Positions 1-12,038 of a stretch of DNA of 64,000 bases are shown piece after piece. The stretch comes from Zoroaster sp. YZ-2022. Lineage: Eukaryota > Echinodermata > Asteroidea > Forcipulatida > Zoroasteridae. The stretch lies in contig CM055816.1 in assembly GCA_029582265.1 (NCBI GenBank), positions 20,331,843 through 20,395,842 on the forward strand. Reading direction: 5' to 3'. Under the pieces are notes generated by a model. That model was not told where the DNA came from. It searched no databases and saw only the letters and a program-made list of their open reading frames with translations. Both the position numbers and the translations under genes were made by a program. Position 1 is the first letter of the stretch, and the number at the start of each line of letters is the position of its first letter.

Positions 1-57
1 CAAGGCAGGTATGGAAATTGAACATTCACTAGACCCCCCTCATCTTAACAGATCACT

Positions 58-882
58 TTGTGCAGCCGTAAGTCGTGCAAAATTTGGTCAGATATGTTTC
101 CTGGTAAAACGAGACGGGAAAGAGTAAAACTGCAGGATCGCTTTGCTGATGACCTAAGCCATAGGGCACAGGCCGAGGCAGCTGCTATCATAAAGAGCAC
201 AGGGGCCCATTCTCAGATTACCACCATGGCCGCCAAAGCAGCAAGTGCAATTCCACAATGCTACATGGGCAACCATGGGCTGTGCAAAAGAAGTATCATA
301 CATTTGCCATGGTGGTGCTACATCAACCTATCAATTTCCATACCTGCCTGCTAATGTAAGATCAAAGTTGAAAATGTCATCAAATGATGAACAGACTGTT
401 TTGAAACTACTGGACAAACGAATTGGGGAAAAAAGCGATGGAGAAAACAAAGTATGGAACGAGCACTCAGAAAAGCCGAAATCTATGAATCATGCTTTTG
501 CAATGACAAACCCAAAAGGGACAATTACCTTTTCAAGAAATGGTGACTGTAGAGATCACAGCGCAGTACACTTGGTCAATAATGGACACGCAAATTCAAT
601 AGTAAAAAAATGCGAATCTGCTGGTTGCCCAGTAACTGCTGGCTCACCAGCTGCGAAAGCCCTTGCTGAAATGGAAAAGAAACAGAAATACTACTCTAAA
701 AGGGCCAAGGGAAAACAGTACAAAAACGTAGGGCACAATGTCGATCAAAACGATTTCATTTGTATTATGCTTCACAGGCGCTGTATAAACGTGGCCAACT
801 AGATCCCAAGCAAAATAATGACAACAACGACTGGCAAAGAATTCAATATGAACACAATTATTGCAAACAGTTCCCAAACTAA
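58..882 (+). pseudogene. transposon-associated multi-copy protein, C-terminal part, frameshifted
   Basis: A coding stretch is readable in three successive frames, about 58-288, 289-720 and 722-882, with a stop at 880-882. The shifts fall in A-rich runs (near 285 and 722). Visible pieces are a Cys-containing CYMGNHGLCK segment, SYICHGG, a TNPKGTITFSRN segment and a basic tail with LYKRGQLDPK. This layout resembles a large multi-copy family in invertebrate genomes that travels with transposon proteins; I recognise the pattern but cannot name the family with certainty. The window starts inside the gene, so upstream parts are missing. It is most likely a decayed mobile-element gene; assembly indels are the alternative. 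No function is assigned. Confidence 0.45.
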
Positions 883-944
883 TTACAGGCTTTTTAGTGC
901 TTATTCCATACTTATTTTTCCATCGCTTTTTTCCCAATACCTAG

Positions 945-988
945 TGTTAGGGTTATGGTTAGGGGTTAGGGGTTAGGGTTAGGCTTGG
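945..988 (+). repeat. telomere-like (TTAGGG/TTAGGGG) stretch
   Basis: About six imperfect TTAGGG or TTAGGGG units lie just downstream of the broken ORF. Similar GGTTAGGGTTAA strings occur in this window as the ends of TTAA-flanked DNA elements, so this may be the end of such an element rather than an interstitial telomere relic. Confidence 0.6.
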
Positions 989-1024
989 ACAGAAAATGGT
1001 ATGACTGACTTACATGCAGCTAAA

Positions 1025-1397
1025 TTATACAATTCTTATAGGCCCCATGGCCTGCACAACGTCTTCGTCGTTTGCATCTTTTCTAGAATTATTAACAGAT
1101 CGCGGTTCAAGAGATAAATGTTCCAAATCAAACGCACAATGTATGATGGCACAGGTGACTTACATCACACTCTTCTGGTAAATTAGAGATTCCAGAGTGT
1201 GCCATGTAAGCCACTCTGTGCACATGCATCATTGTGCGTTTGTTTATTCTAATTTGATATTCATTAGTCCATAGTTCTTCCTTTTGAATCCTGCCAAATG
1301 ACACACCCGTAGATTCAAACAAATGTGTCTTCTTGTCGAGAGAACTCTTTATTTTGGCACAAAAAGCCTCCATGTTTACAACTAGCATTAGTAGCAA
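1025..1397 (-). pseudogene. His-Me finger (HNH) endonuclease zinc-loop protein, frameshifted
   Basis: The minus strand encodes MHVHRVAYM, then DVSHLCHHTLCV. After a one-base frame change it continues LEHLSLEPRSVNNSRK and stops at 1025-1027. The HRxxYM...DVSHLCHxxxCV...EHLxxE...NxxR arrangement is that of the zinc-binding loop region of homing-endonuclease (His-Me finger) proteins, which are multi-copy in many invertebrates. The frameshift at about 1131 has no GT-AG boundary to explain it. The cysteines normally following the NxxRK segment are absent. It is therefore read as a degraded copy with no expected nuclease activity. Identification rests on the short motif pattern only. Confidence 0.5.
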
Positions 1398-1826
1398 ACC
1401 ACAGTAAAACTATTGGCTAGAAGTTTTACCTCAGTTACCCATGTACACCAGTAATCAGATCTTATTAAAGTTCATAAATGAAGGACAGAAACTTGTTTAA
1501 AAACTTAAAATAATTAAAACCTGATTTGATATATATAAATGAAGAAAAAAAGTATTGTTTGTAAACAATAAATGGCAAATATAAACAATTTCAATAGCCG
1601 AAAAAGTACATGCAGACTATGGTATTAATTTCACAATTCCACATACCTTTTTGCTGTAACAGTACTGTATTCATCCAATAAAGACCTGAAATACAAGGAT
1701 ATTGAATGGGAAAATTTAATGTGTAAAGATTTTCATTTATTATAAGCATTACTGATACTGTAATCAAAAGCACACGTTTAAATCCCACATCAAAACAAAC
1801 CATGGATGCCGCCATTTTAAATATAT
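1398..1826. other. AT-rich spacer, no feature recognised
   Basis: I see no gene-like coding, RNA gene or clear repeat here; short ORFs have no recognisable motifs. Confidence 0.5.
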
Positions 1827-2306
1827 AGGTGCACCCACTAAATAAACTCCATAGTAAACAGTGCTAAATACAAAATATTCAAAAATCATTAAAAATACTT
1901 AGAAGTCCCACAGTTTTTAAAACCAAAAGAAAAATATTGATCGATATATAACCTTTTATTTTCTTCTCTATTTACTGTCTAAAGTCCAGGGTTTTTCAGG
2001 AGTTATTCTCATCCCAATGAAAACCACCCTCTACAGTAGTGAAAACGTCCACACTGAAAAGCAGCCATTTTGGAAAAAGGCCTTACGCTTGAAATCAAAT
2101 TAGGACCACTTTTTCAGGGCCTAGTGTGTCCAAAATACTCACAGTTGGAAGCCAAGGACCCCCAGGTTATGATAGTGGGCCATGTTTACACAATCCATCA
2201 AATGAATGGGCCTCAAATCTTTGTTTTTCAGAAAAATTTGAGGGCATACACTTTATGATAAACAGCTCGGCGCATGAATTCCTCACTATTTAGTGGGGTG
2301 CACCCT
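1827..2306. mobile_element. MITE with GGTGCACCC terminal inverted repeats
   Basis: The left end AGGTGCACCCACTAAATA is mirrored by TATTTAGTGGGGTGCACC near 2306, giving inverted ends about 17 bp long around a 480-bp non-coding body. I could not fix a target duplication. Confidence 0.5.
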
Positions 2307-3018
2307 GAAGAGTCTATATCTAAAATAACCATTAACCCAACAAGCGGCCACCTAATTATATCTCCAACTACCTAGGGTCTGGCATCCTGAGATTCTCACA
2401 GACTCAGGACAATATAGAACCTTGATATCTTCATGAAAATGAAACCTTTCGTAACCACTGCATAATCACGTAACATGCGCATTTCATGGGAGTCGCCATC
2501 TTGCATAAAAGTTCACAAAGGTAAATAAACCTATTATACCACTTTTTTAAAACTGTCTCCTTACTTTAACTATACGGGCGACTAAGTAATTTAATAATTT
2601 ACTATACACCTGGGTTTTAGGGCATGGTGTTCGTAAAAAAAGGAATGAAAATGGTACCTGTTTAGGTGATTGATTGGACAGCACCAACAATGAGCAGAAC
2701 GATGTTTTGCCCACCGTCACGAGGTGGCGCTGTAACCAATCTGGGGCAGTGGCGTCATGCGTCACTTACTCTACAACTCTCCCAAAGTTCTAAGTCGTCG
2801 CCCCGACGACTCATCAGGTACTACAACATGCAGTAATCTAATAACAGATAAAACTTTGGCTACAAGAAAAAAGTAAACTAACAATAAAAATTGGCAAGGG
2901 TAGTATAACAATGACAAATTTTGTCAAATGACCAACTGCGGCTAGAGTAATCACCTCAATGCTTCAACACTAATACTGGTTGCAACAACAGTAACTTCTC
3001 AGGTTCAATCAATGAACA
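2307..3018. other. no gene recognised
   Basis: Non-coding sequence. A small hairpin (AGTCGTCG CCCC GACGACT) lies near 2792-2811. Nothing else is supported. Confidence 0.4.
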
Positions 3019-3327
3019 TCTGTAATAATAATAAATAATGTCGGGCATTTTAAAGCGCTCTTAAACAAGGCATCAGAGCGCTGTACATTATTACCCCTGC
3101 TCACCAGGCGCATAAATCATTCCTGAAACCATCTCAGCTCCATGGGGAGTATACAGCTCAATTGCTGCCATTTCGGCGCTTATGAGCTAATCAAACACAA
3201 CAACCAACTCTGCCCTCACAGGTACCCATTTACTCCTGGGTGGAGAGAAGCAATTATGGTACCACGGTCACGGATGGGAGTCGAACCCACATTCTGACGA
3301 CTCAGCCACCAGAACACAAATCCGATG
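3019..3327 (-). mobile_element. tRNA-derived SINE, minus orientation
   Basis: Reading the minus strand, a tRNA-like head with a GGGTTCGACTC-type B box (around 3265-3285) leads into the conserved body (TGAGCTGTATACTCCCC, GAGATGGTTTCAGGAATG) and ends in an (ATT)n-like tail. The head is cut where the polymerase fragment begins. Confidence 0.75.
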
Positions 3328-4094
3328 CAACAGTATATCCAATGGTATTTTGACAGGGAAGGAATTCATCTAGAGTGGGACCACATCGAGAAAAATCCAG
3401 GTTTGAGGGCACTTGTAAAGCTGATGCTCAACACTTTTGGGTCAAGTTTGGACAGAGAACCAACATGATCAAAACAACACACGTCACTGACCCAGCAGAA
3501 TTCTTGGACCTCATTGATGATGTGAACAGCGTCAGCTCTATAAACGAGGAGATGGTGGAAGTCCAATGGAAAAATACTGAAGACTCAAGCTGAACCATCC
3601 GGACGCACAAACGTTGTCATCGCTGCCTATACTACGGCACACGCACGACTTAAGCTTTACGAACTGCTAGAGGGTTTATAGGCCGTCGGGTATTGTATTA
3701 CGATACGGAGAGTGTAATATACGTTAGTCGGGACGGAGACTGGGAACCAAAACTTGGGGACTTCTTAGGCGAGTTGATGAATGAAATTGATTCAAATAAT
3801 CACATCGTTGCATTTGTTTGTGGTGGACCCAAAAGCTATGCTTACAAGTTAGCCAAGCCTGATAGGGATGGATACTTGACACATTGTAAAGTTAGAGGCA
3901 TTACCTTGAATTATCGCAATCAATCTATTGTTAATTTTGACACGATGTTCCACATGGTCCGCAAAGACGCTCCAAATAAAGTTCAAGTAATAGATCCTTA
4001 TAAAATATGCAGAAACAAGAAAACAATGAGTATAGAGACCAAAGAAGAAAAGAAAAACTATCAGGTGGTTTACACGAAAAAGGGTACAAATTGA
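3328..4094 (+). pseudogene. protein-primed family-B DNA polymerase fragment (Polinton/Maverick-type), broken
   Basis: Several blocks in different frames carry hallmarks of the protein-primed family-B DNA polymerase palm domain. A block at about 3331-3590 includes WVKFGQR and DPAEFLDL. The YYDTES block from 3693 corresponds to the catalytic DTDS motif C, here with Glu in the third position, and is followed by FVCGGPKSYAY and KVRGITLNY. At least two frameshifts and an in-frame TAG separate the blocks, so it is non-functional as assembled. Such polymerases belong to Polinton/Maverick-like self-replicating elements and their virus relatives. The 500-N gap starts 50 bases downstream, so flanking parts of the element may be unassembled. 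Confidence 0.7.
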
Positions 4095-4143
4095 AAATTT
4101 TGACACCGTTCCCCACGGCTATTGAGTCACCTATGCCCCCATA

Positions 4144-4643
4144 NNNNNNNNNNNNNNNNNNNNNNNNNNNNNNNNNNNNNNNNNNNNNNNNNNNNNNNNN
4201 NNNNNNNNNNNNNNNNNNNNNNNNNNNNNNNNNNNNNNNNNNNNNNNNNNNNNNNNNNNNNNNNNNNNNNNNNNNNNNNNNNNNNNNNNNNNNNNNNNNN
4301 NNNNNNNNNNNNNNNNNNNNNNNNNNNNNNNNNNNNNNNNNNNNNNNNNNNNNNNNNNNNNNNNNNNNNNNNNNNNNNNNNNNNNNNNNNNNNNNNNNNN
4401 NNNNNNNNNNNNNNNNNNNNNNNNNNNNNNNNNNNNNNNNNNNNNNNNNNNNNNNNNNNNNNNNNNNNNNNNNNNNNNNNNNNNNNNNNNNNNNNNNNNN
4501 NNNNNNNNNNNNNNNNNNNNNNNNNNNNNNNNNNNNNNNNNNNNNNNNNNNNNNNNNNNNNNNNNNNNNNNNNNNNNNNNNNNNNNNNNNNNNNNNNNNN
4601 NNNNNNNNNNNNNNNNNNNNNNNNNNNNNNNNNNNNNNNNNNN
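4144..4643. other. assembly gap (500 N)
   Basis: The run of unknown bases is exactly 500 long, the usual placeholder for a gap of unknown size. It directly follows the polymerase fragment. Confidence 0.95.
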
Positions 4644-5026
4644 TACTATATCGTGGATTTCATAGTGGATTTTCAATGGGTCTTTAGCAAAGTCGAACCA
4701 GTAGCAGGCGGAAATTCAAAAATCAAGAAAAGCGGGTCTAATTTTTTCGGGTCAAATTGCAAACAAAATTATAAAGAGAAAAACATAACCACAACAATAA
4801 ATGGTGTTACCTGAACACAACATAAAACAAGGTTCGATAGTCAATTAATGTGAGAGTTCTCATTGTAGTCCATCTTTAATTAGATTTTTAAATATCATTA
4901 ATTCATAGTAAATTAATTATATCACGGTATATACATGTTAATAATTCTGTAATGCGCCCTTGATCATCCACATGGAAAGGGCACAATATAAATTTCAGTT
5001 ATTATTATTATTATTAATGCTTGGGT
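4644..5026. other. no gene; LINE/SINE-like tail near the end
   Basis: Non-coding. A GCGCCC...TATAAATTT followed by (ATT)n at about 4950-5017 resembles the shared 3' tail of the LINEs and SINEs in this window. Confidence 0.4.
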
Positions 5027-5269
5027 CAGCTAATACAAAACCTTGTTTGGATCTTTCCAAATGGTAGTACAGCTAATACAAAACCTTGTTTGGATACTTC
5101 TAAGTGGTGAATCAATGGACCCTCTATGCATTTGAATGGATTTGAATGGTAGTAAAGCTTGCTACCAACACTGTTCAAATGGTATCACCATGTGTGTACA
5201 AAACCAATGGTCATTTTGGTAAGTGGAAATTTTGAATGGTTTCAAATGGTCAAACAGTAGGAGGGTTAA
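5027..5269 (+). mobile_element. fragment of TTAA-flanked MITE family A
   Basis: Shares its body (GCTAATACAAAACC, GGACCCTCTATGCATTTG) and right terminus (AGTAGGAGGG then TTAA at 5266-5269) with copies at 40161-42512 and 24289-25029. The left terminus is missing. It preserves the uninterrupted sequence of the site into which a hAT element inserted at 40379. Confidence 0.7.
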
Positions 5270-6667
5270 CAGTGCAAATTTATGAACAAACCATTGAGGC
5301 CACTCCAAGCCATTGCTATGGAAGGCAGTGGCTCCTAATGGCTATACTGCAGAGTAACATAATACCTCATACATGTATGTCTGTTGGTTTTAGTGGTTTG
5401 TGATTGATGTATTGCAGGGCATACTACATTGTATTATGTTCCAGTCTCAGTGGCTGGTGGTGGTTTACTATTGAGAGTAGACCTGCGCTTACGAAATACA
5501 AAACTGTAACTGCTGAAAATCCCAATGATAGTTTTTTAACAGTGGTCTCCCGTGGCCTCAGAGTTTTACAAAATTACTTAAAAGGGTTAGTGTGGCTTAC
5601 ATGTATACGTATGCACAAATTATGTGTACAACATATTGGCCTCCATGTGTAACAGGGTAAAAAAAAAATTAAAAAACAGGGTATGTCCAAATGTTCAACT
5701 TAAAATTTGCTTGTGCATTACAAATAAAATAGGGAATCCATACAGAATAGGGCATCCGAACGACACCTTGAAGTTCAGTCCAGTTCAATTCGGTTCAGTT
5801 TATTGCATTACCTGGCTAATAAATGGGTCTGTATATTATGTATCTGGCTAATAATAAATGCCTGGTGCACGGCCAATATTTGTAGCATGTATTTAACTAC
5901 AAGATGGCACGTTTTATTACCAATTATAATTCATAATGAAATGTTTAAGAATTATGTGAACTGACTGAATATAATTATACACTGTATGTACTGTACATGG
6001 CTAAGAATTATGTGAACTGACTGAATATACATGTAATTATGTACAGTGTCAAGGATAAAACTAGCATTGAATAACTGCTGCATATTACATACATGTACAT
6101 AATGCACATAATGTACATTTGTAAAAATTATGAACATTGAAAATGTTTGTATGTGCGCGCTAAAAATCTTTATTATTATTATTATTAGAAAGGGCAATTT
6201 TTGTCCAGGTGATCTGGTCATGTACAATGTACACATGTACACGTAGGTTAGACGGTCAACAACCTACATACATGTATGCTGTGCCGGGTACCCGGATACC
6301 CGACCGAAACGGTCATTACCCGGTTCCATTTTTCGGTTTCAATTACCCGTAAACGACTTTTAAAAATTCAGACTTAACATTTGAGCGGTGCCAACAGAAA
6401 TCTGTGACTCTTGAATAATGTAATGTTTGAATGTAATGAAGAGATTCAAGAGATTACACTAGTTAGATAACGCCTTTGTAGTATTTTACAGATGGTTTCC
6501 ACACACTTTCCTCCGACTGATTCAGTGTGATATAATGTTTGCCTATTGTTAGCAGTTATTGGATTAGTGCATGCTTTATGTCTGCACTGGGAGTGTGTAC
6601 CATGAGTTGTTAATAGAGGGGATATTATTATAGCTAACGTCCGCATTAATTGTTGTGCTACATTGTA
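5270..6667. other. no gene; hAT-like fragment at 6275-6370
   Basis: Non-coding, rich in TACATGTA motifs. About 6275-6370 holds one end of the element with GGGTACCCGGATACCCG seen intact at 53135-53523. Nothing else is identified. Confidence 0.5.
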
Positions 6668-6850
6668 TTAACCCTCCTACAAATGGCGGAAACTCCGATC
6701 ATAAATTTTCAGTATGCTTTTCACCAACCTTTAGTACATACAAGCCTGCTGTCCTTTCCAAGTAATCTTACAAAATCAACTGTGTGCCACCCAAGGCCAC
6801 TGTAAATGTTTGAACATATTTATATCTCTGGCTCATAAAGGTTAGCGGAA
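6668..6850 (+). mobile_element. fragment of TTAA-flanked MITE family B
   Basis: Begins TTAACCCTCCTAC. It shares the CTGCTGTCCTTTCCAAG to AAATGTTTGAACATAT body with the copies at 33522-34018 and 54070-54579. The right end is lost. Confidence 0.65.
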
Positions 6851-8106
6851 AATCTGGAAATTTGTGTTACAGACTACATGTATGTAATGAAAGTTACTTA
6901 AAGATGAGGTTTTTTTTTTCCATTGCATTTCTATTTGTTGGATTTGATATCTGGCAATTAGTTTTCTCCTCCTCCTCCTATGCGTGGAAAATAAAATAGA
7001 AACTACGAAAACTAACAAGATACACCTGCTTAGGAAAAAAAAGATACCCAAAACTGTAAACGAAAGTTACAGTGTAACGAAAGTTACCCACATGTAACGA
7101 AAGTTACTGTGCTCAATGTTAGCCTGCATGTATGCCTATGACATTAAGATAACTTTATGAATATCAGCATAAAACAACAGAGGGCAGTGTTATACACAAA
7201 AGCAGAGGAATTTACCCACAATGCAACCTGCTTCCTGTAAGCGCACGTTTTCTTCATTAGCACATGTTTTACACGTCACTAGTTTATCTTTGAACTTCTG
7301 ACAGCTGTGATGAGTTGGAAATTTCATATACATGTACTTTATCTTGCATTTTATGGACTGCCGTGTTCACTGATCGATAACTTCACAGCAGTACGTTGTT
7401 GTTTATGCGCATGCACACCAAAAATGTGGGCCGCGCTAGCATTTCAAACTGGACGACAGAGTGGTTTCCCCGCTGGGAGATTATTTGAAGTTCCCAAGAC
7501 TGTGTTTGATAGCGGTTCATGTGTGTGGTAGCGGTTCGTGATTGTAGCGTTCGTGTAGCGTCATCGGATCGTGTATCAAAAACATACAAACAGTTTTGAA
7601 CCAAGACTAGAAATGGCCCAATCCACAAGGTAAAATATTCTACACGAGACAGCAAATGATAAAGAAATTGCACAAACCAGTTGTAGCTAATAACCGTGGC
7701 CATTTCAAATTTCCAGGGAATTTGTGATCTGTAAAGTCTAATTACGTACATGAGCTTCAACTGCCGATACACAACACGTGTGCACGGGTATATTTACTAA
7801 AATGCATTTGAAGAGCAAAGTCTACTTTACTTTTATTATCAAATATGAGAACATTTCTCAATGTTCTTTGAAATTGTTCGTAATGTTCTTTGAAATTGTT
7901 CGTTTTTTTTGGTTTCTTTCTCCTTCTCGATGAGACTTGTTGAACAAAACAAAAAAAGTTCCAAAGTTCATAAGGCCTATTGGACTACTACATGTACATG
8001 TACATGTAGGATAGGGGTTTTGAGTAGTCCGCCGTCATTTTAACTAGCATTTGGGCAGCAGATCACCATCACATTCAAAACCTGTAGCCATAGACACAAA
8101 CATCCA
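6851..8106. other. no gene recognised; GTAACGAAAGTTAC repeats
   Basis: Three GTAACGAAAGTTAC-type palindromic units lie at about 7063-7105. A TACATG run lies at 7988-8008. No coding similarity is recognised. Confidence 0.4.
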
Positions 8107-9184
8107 TTAACCCTAACCTTCCAAATTCAACCAAAATCAACCGGAGAATTTGGTTGATTCTGGTTGATTTTGGCAGGTTAGAAATTTTTTGTTTGTTGAT
8201 TTTGGAGGATTTTGGCAGGTTAGGAAATTTTTCTTGGTTGATTTTGGAGGAGTTTGGCAGGATGGCCCAATGTAACGTTGGTTGATTTTGGAGGAGTTTG
8301 ACAGGTCAGAAAATTTGTCTTGGTTGATTTTGGAGGAGTTTGGCAGGTTAGAAAATTTTTCTTGGTTGATTTTGGAGGAGTTCAATGGCAGGTTAGACAA
8401 ATTTTCTTGGTCGATTTCACCATATACTGGCACCTTTTGTTTTAACAGTTCTAAGGTCAGAAAGTCTCTGGTTACTTCCACTTAGCTTAGCCCTAACCCT
8501 GCCAGATGCAGCACAGTGCATCAGGTGGAAAAGTCTGGTGCACTTTGATGCAAAATGCAACCAATAACTGCTGTGAACTTTGTAGCAATACTGATGGAAA
8601 TTGAGGTCAAACCAGCTAAGGGCTGGGGAATTGGGCAAACCACTTTGGGTCCCTGGTCTGAAGGGTATGTCTCGGGTTTCACTCTACTTTCATAGTGCAG
8701 TCTGGGATGATGCATTGTACATGTATGGCCCAATGGATTATTTCAAAGGTAAATTTGAGTTCAATAGCAGAAACCCAGAAAAGAATGTAAACAAAAGGAA
8801 ACATAAAAAAGAACAGGCAGTGATGATATTTTGTTTCAAATATTCAAAGCCAAACAAAACCTACTACCCTCCAGCAACTTTTGATGCATCTACGGGTGCA
8901 TACTGATGGAATTTGCATGGTACTTGTACCACCACCGATATACACCCTGATCTGCCACACGAGCAAAAATGCACCGTTGATTTTGTAGGATTTAGGCAGT
9001 GGGCACCACACAAAATAGAACACCGGTTGATTTTGGAGGATTTAGGCAGTGGGCACCACACAAAATAGAACACCGGTTGATTTTGGAGGATTTAGGCAGT
9101 GGGCACCACACAAAATAGAACACCGGTTGATTTTGGAGGATTTTGGAAGGTTTCTAGAAAATGAGCCTAGGGGGTTAGGGTTAA
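8107..9184. mobile_element. TTAA-flanked element with telomere-like ends, long copy
   Basis: Left end TTAACCCTAACCTTCC; right end GGGGGTTAGGGTTAA at 9181-9184. The inside has imperfect tandem units of GGTTGATTTTGGAGGA with spacer (8140-8420) and three 60-bp units with GGATTTAGGCAGTGGG (8970-9140). TTAA duplications with CCC starts are typical of piggyBac-type elements. There is no transposase. Confidence 0.65.
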
Positions 9185-9401
9185 TCAGTCAGACTTGTAC
9201 ATGACTCATGACCCCCACTCGAGTCACATTTTTAGTTACTCTGACTCGAGTCAACATGTATAATGACTCAGACTCAACCCTTGGAAATTAGACTCGGGAC
9301 TCAGAAGATTGTAACTCGATTTCGGAGGCAAAATGGCCTGTTCAATATTGACCATTTTCACATCCAATGAAGAATACCCAATGTGGACAAACATGTAAAA
9401 A

Positions 9402-9755
9402 TTTATAATAATAATAATAATAATGTGTGGACTTATATAGCGCACGTACATGTATCCACCAACTAAGTGGTGCTCAAGGCACATTATATCATTACCCCTG
9501 CTCATAAATCATTCCTGAAACCATCTCAGCTCCCTGGGGAGTATACAGCTCAATTGCTGCCATTACAGCGCATACAGGGCTAATCAACCAACTCTGCCCT
9601 CACAGGTACCCATTTAACCCCTGGGTGGAGAGAAGCAATTATGGTTTAAGTGTCTTGCTCAAGGGCACAAGTGTCACGGCCGGGATTCGAACCCACATTC
9701 TGCTGCTAACACCAGAACTTGAGTCCGGTAAGCTAGACCGCTCGGCCACGACACT
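9402..9755 (-). mobile_element. tRNA-derived SINE, near full length, minus
   Basis: On the minus strand the head starts with GTCGTGGCCGAGCGGTCTAG (A box, tRNA-Leu/Ser-like), has GGGTTCGAATC (B box), the conserved SINE body, and ends GCGCTATATAAGTCCACAC plus (ATT)n. The best full copies for comparison are at 12328-12677 and 61904-62254. Confidence 0.85.
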
Positions 9756-9830
9756 TCACGACACTCAAATTGCCAGTAAAGCTCGGAAAATACATCTTTA
9801 TTTTTCAACAAAACTGGCAATTATGGTTTG

Positions 9831-10260
9831 TAAGCTTGGGCGATAAGACGATAATATCAAATATCGCGATATCTTTTTTTTATTCGATTACGATAATCGA
9901 GAACCTTTTGAAGTTATCGAGATATCGGCAAATTGCGATTAAAAAAAATACATCGAGATTAACAACAACAAAATCGCCATTGTGATTCAAGTCAGAAATT
10001 CCATGGAAACAAAATTAGGACAGTCTTTTCAGCTTTTGGAAGTGAGAAACAAAAGTGAACTACTTCAGAAGTATGCACACAACGTAAACTAATTTGTGAT
10101 TTATTGTGATGTTTGTAGAGGGGTATATAATGTACCTGTGGTTATCAGCTCTAAAGCAATCATGCGTGAATGTAACAAAATAATCGCAATACTATCGAAA
10201 ATCGTGACATATGTTTGCCGATATATCGTGGATGAAAAAAATCAATATCGCCCATGCTTA
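9831..10260. mobile_element. MITE with TAAGCNTGGGCGATA ends
   Basis: TAAGCTTGGGCGATA on the left is mirrored by TATCGCCCATGCTTA on the right. The interior is rich in CGATA/TATCG palindromic words. A degraded second copy is at 36261-36720. The ends are hAT-like; no clear 8-bp duplication is seen. Confidence 0.6.
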
Positions 10261-11527
10261 TCCCTCCTATAGGTTTAACAATCGAAGACACTCAAAATTT
10301 GTATGTCACTCCCAACCCATTGACTTTGTGCAGTGCACTCAAATAAATGCAAGGACATGTGGCTATGGTAGGAGGTCAAACCAATTACCACTTGACTGTA
10401 ACTTATGCAGTACATACATGTACAAATGTACATGTACACAGCTCTGTGTGACTCTGCATACATTGTAACTTGTAAGACATACACAAGTGTGTTTGACTTT
10501 GCCACTATCTCCAGCACTCTTATACACATGTGTGAACAATTGGCAATGCAACCAAAAATACTCAAGTGACTGTCTGTGGGTGCGGTGCTTACTGGGCCAA
10601 ATTTCAGCCTGGGCATACATGTAGGAGGGTTAATGGTTTGCAGCTCCCCCAATACAGCAATCTAGCATACGTGTACTGTACAGTATGTCATTAACCAAAA
10701 GGGGTTTCAACCTTTACATTACAGCTACAGGTTTGGGACGTAACTTACCCATTTACATATGTACACGAAAATAAATTAACTAAACGTTTTCAAATTCACG
10801 TAAAGTTGTTAGGAACAAAAGTGCTAGAAACAAGTGTATGAAATGTTGAAATAAAGTTGTTGAAAAATTATTATAAAGTTGAATGTGTGATGTCTTTTTA
10901 TTCTTTAGGTACATGTACATGTACTTGTGCATACTGCTAGATCATTGTCTTTGAAAAACATGGTATGTGATTTCAGTTCCAATGCATTTCAATCTTAAAA
11001 TGACAGTCAAGGAGAAAAAAATAAATTAAAAAAAATTAAAAAATCCCGACCGACCGACCCCTTCAAATATTTTCACTGGAGGGCAACTCAACATTTTTTT
11101 TTTTTTTTTGCCTAATAGAGGGTCCACTTGTCGCACTTTGTGAAATAAAAAAGACCTGCAAAAGTAATTTTGTTGACAGATTTTTGTACTGCCTTTGTTA
11201 CAAATTGCCACATACAAAGAGTGAATAATTTCACTTGTATTGCATCTAGGAAAATTCTACTCAAAATGTGAAGTTGCTACGCAAAATACAAGATTTTGCT
11301 ATAATTAGCATTAGATTCGCACCAAAAATATTTCTGCCTAAAGATTTGGTATGCAAAATTTTTTTAACGAAATCGATCCCTGCAGTTGGTATCATATCCT
11401 ACCTGGATAACCCTTAAACAATTTTGTAAAAATACACAACTACTCCCAAATGTATAAAATAACAAATACATGTATGAACACAAGTTTCTCTTGATTTATG
11501 AGAGTCATAATAAATGTGGACTCTATA
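10261..11527. other. no gene recognised
   Basis: Non-coding. Contains one TTAA-family end (GTAGGAGGGTTAA, about 10622-10634), TACATGTA runs and A/T homopolymers. Confidence 0.4.
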
Positions 11528-12038
11528 TTAACCCTAACCTTCCAAATTCAACCAAAATCAACCAGAGGATTTGGTTGATTCTGGTTGATTTTGGCAGGTT
11601 AGAAAAAAAATTTGGTTGATTTTGGAGGATTTTGGCAGGTTAGGAAATTTTTCTTGGTTGATTTTGGAGGAGTTTGGCAGGATGGCCCAATGTAACGTTG
11701 GTTGATTTTGGAGGAGTTTGGCAGGTTAGACAATTTTTCTTGATTGATTTTGGAGGAGTTCAATGGCAGGGTTAGACAAATTTTCTTGGTCGATTTCACC
11801 ATATACTGGCACCTTTAGTTTTAACAGTTCTAAGGTCAGAAAGTCTCGGGTTACTTCCACTTAGCTTAGGGTACAATAATAATAACAATGTTTATAAGTT
11901 TCAAGGATATGTGTTACATGTTGCAGCTGGTTGATTTTGGAGGATTTAGGCAGTGGGCACCACGCAAAATAGAAAACCGGTTGATTTTGGAGGATTTTGG
12001 AAGGTTTCTAGAAAATGAGCCTAGGGGGTTAGGGTTAA
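11528..12038. mobile_element. TTAA-flanked element with telomere-like ends, internally deleted copy
   Basis: Same ends as 8107-9184 (TTAACCCTAACCTTCC and GGGGGTTAGGGTTAA) but about half the length. Its right TTAA (12035-12038) is also the left TTAA of the next element. Confidence 0.7.

Noticed and set aside
945..988. Chromosome-end telomere
   Set aside because: Only about 44 bases, imperfect, and similar strings form transposon ends elsewhere in the window.
4007..4814. ORFs crossing the N run
   Set aside because: They are formed by unknown bases and carry no information.
7307..7531. Possible BACE first exon (signal-peptide-like ORF)
   Set aside because: No prodomain, GSPPQ-type segment or donor in frame; hydrophobicity alone is insufficient.
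9650..9755. tRNA gene (A and B boxes)
   Set aside because: The tRNA-like part is followed by a conserved SINE body and (ATT)n tail and recurs at several loci, so it is a SINE head.
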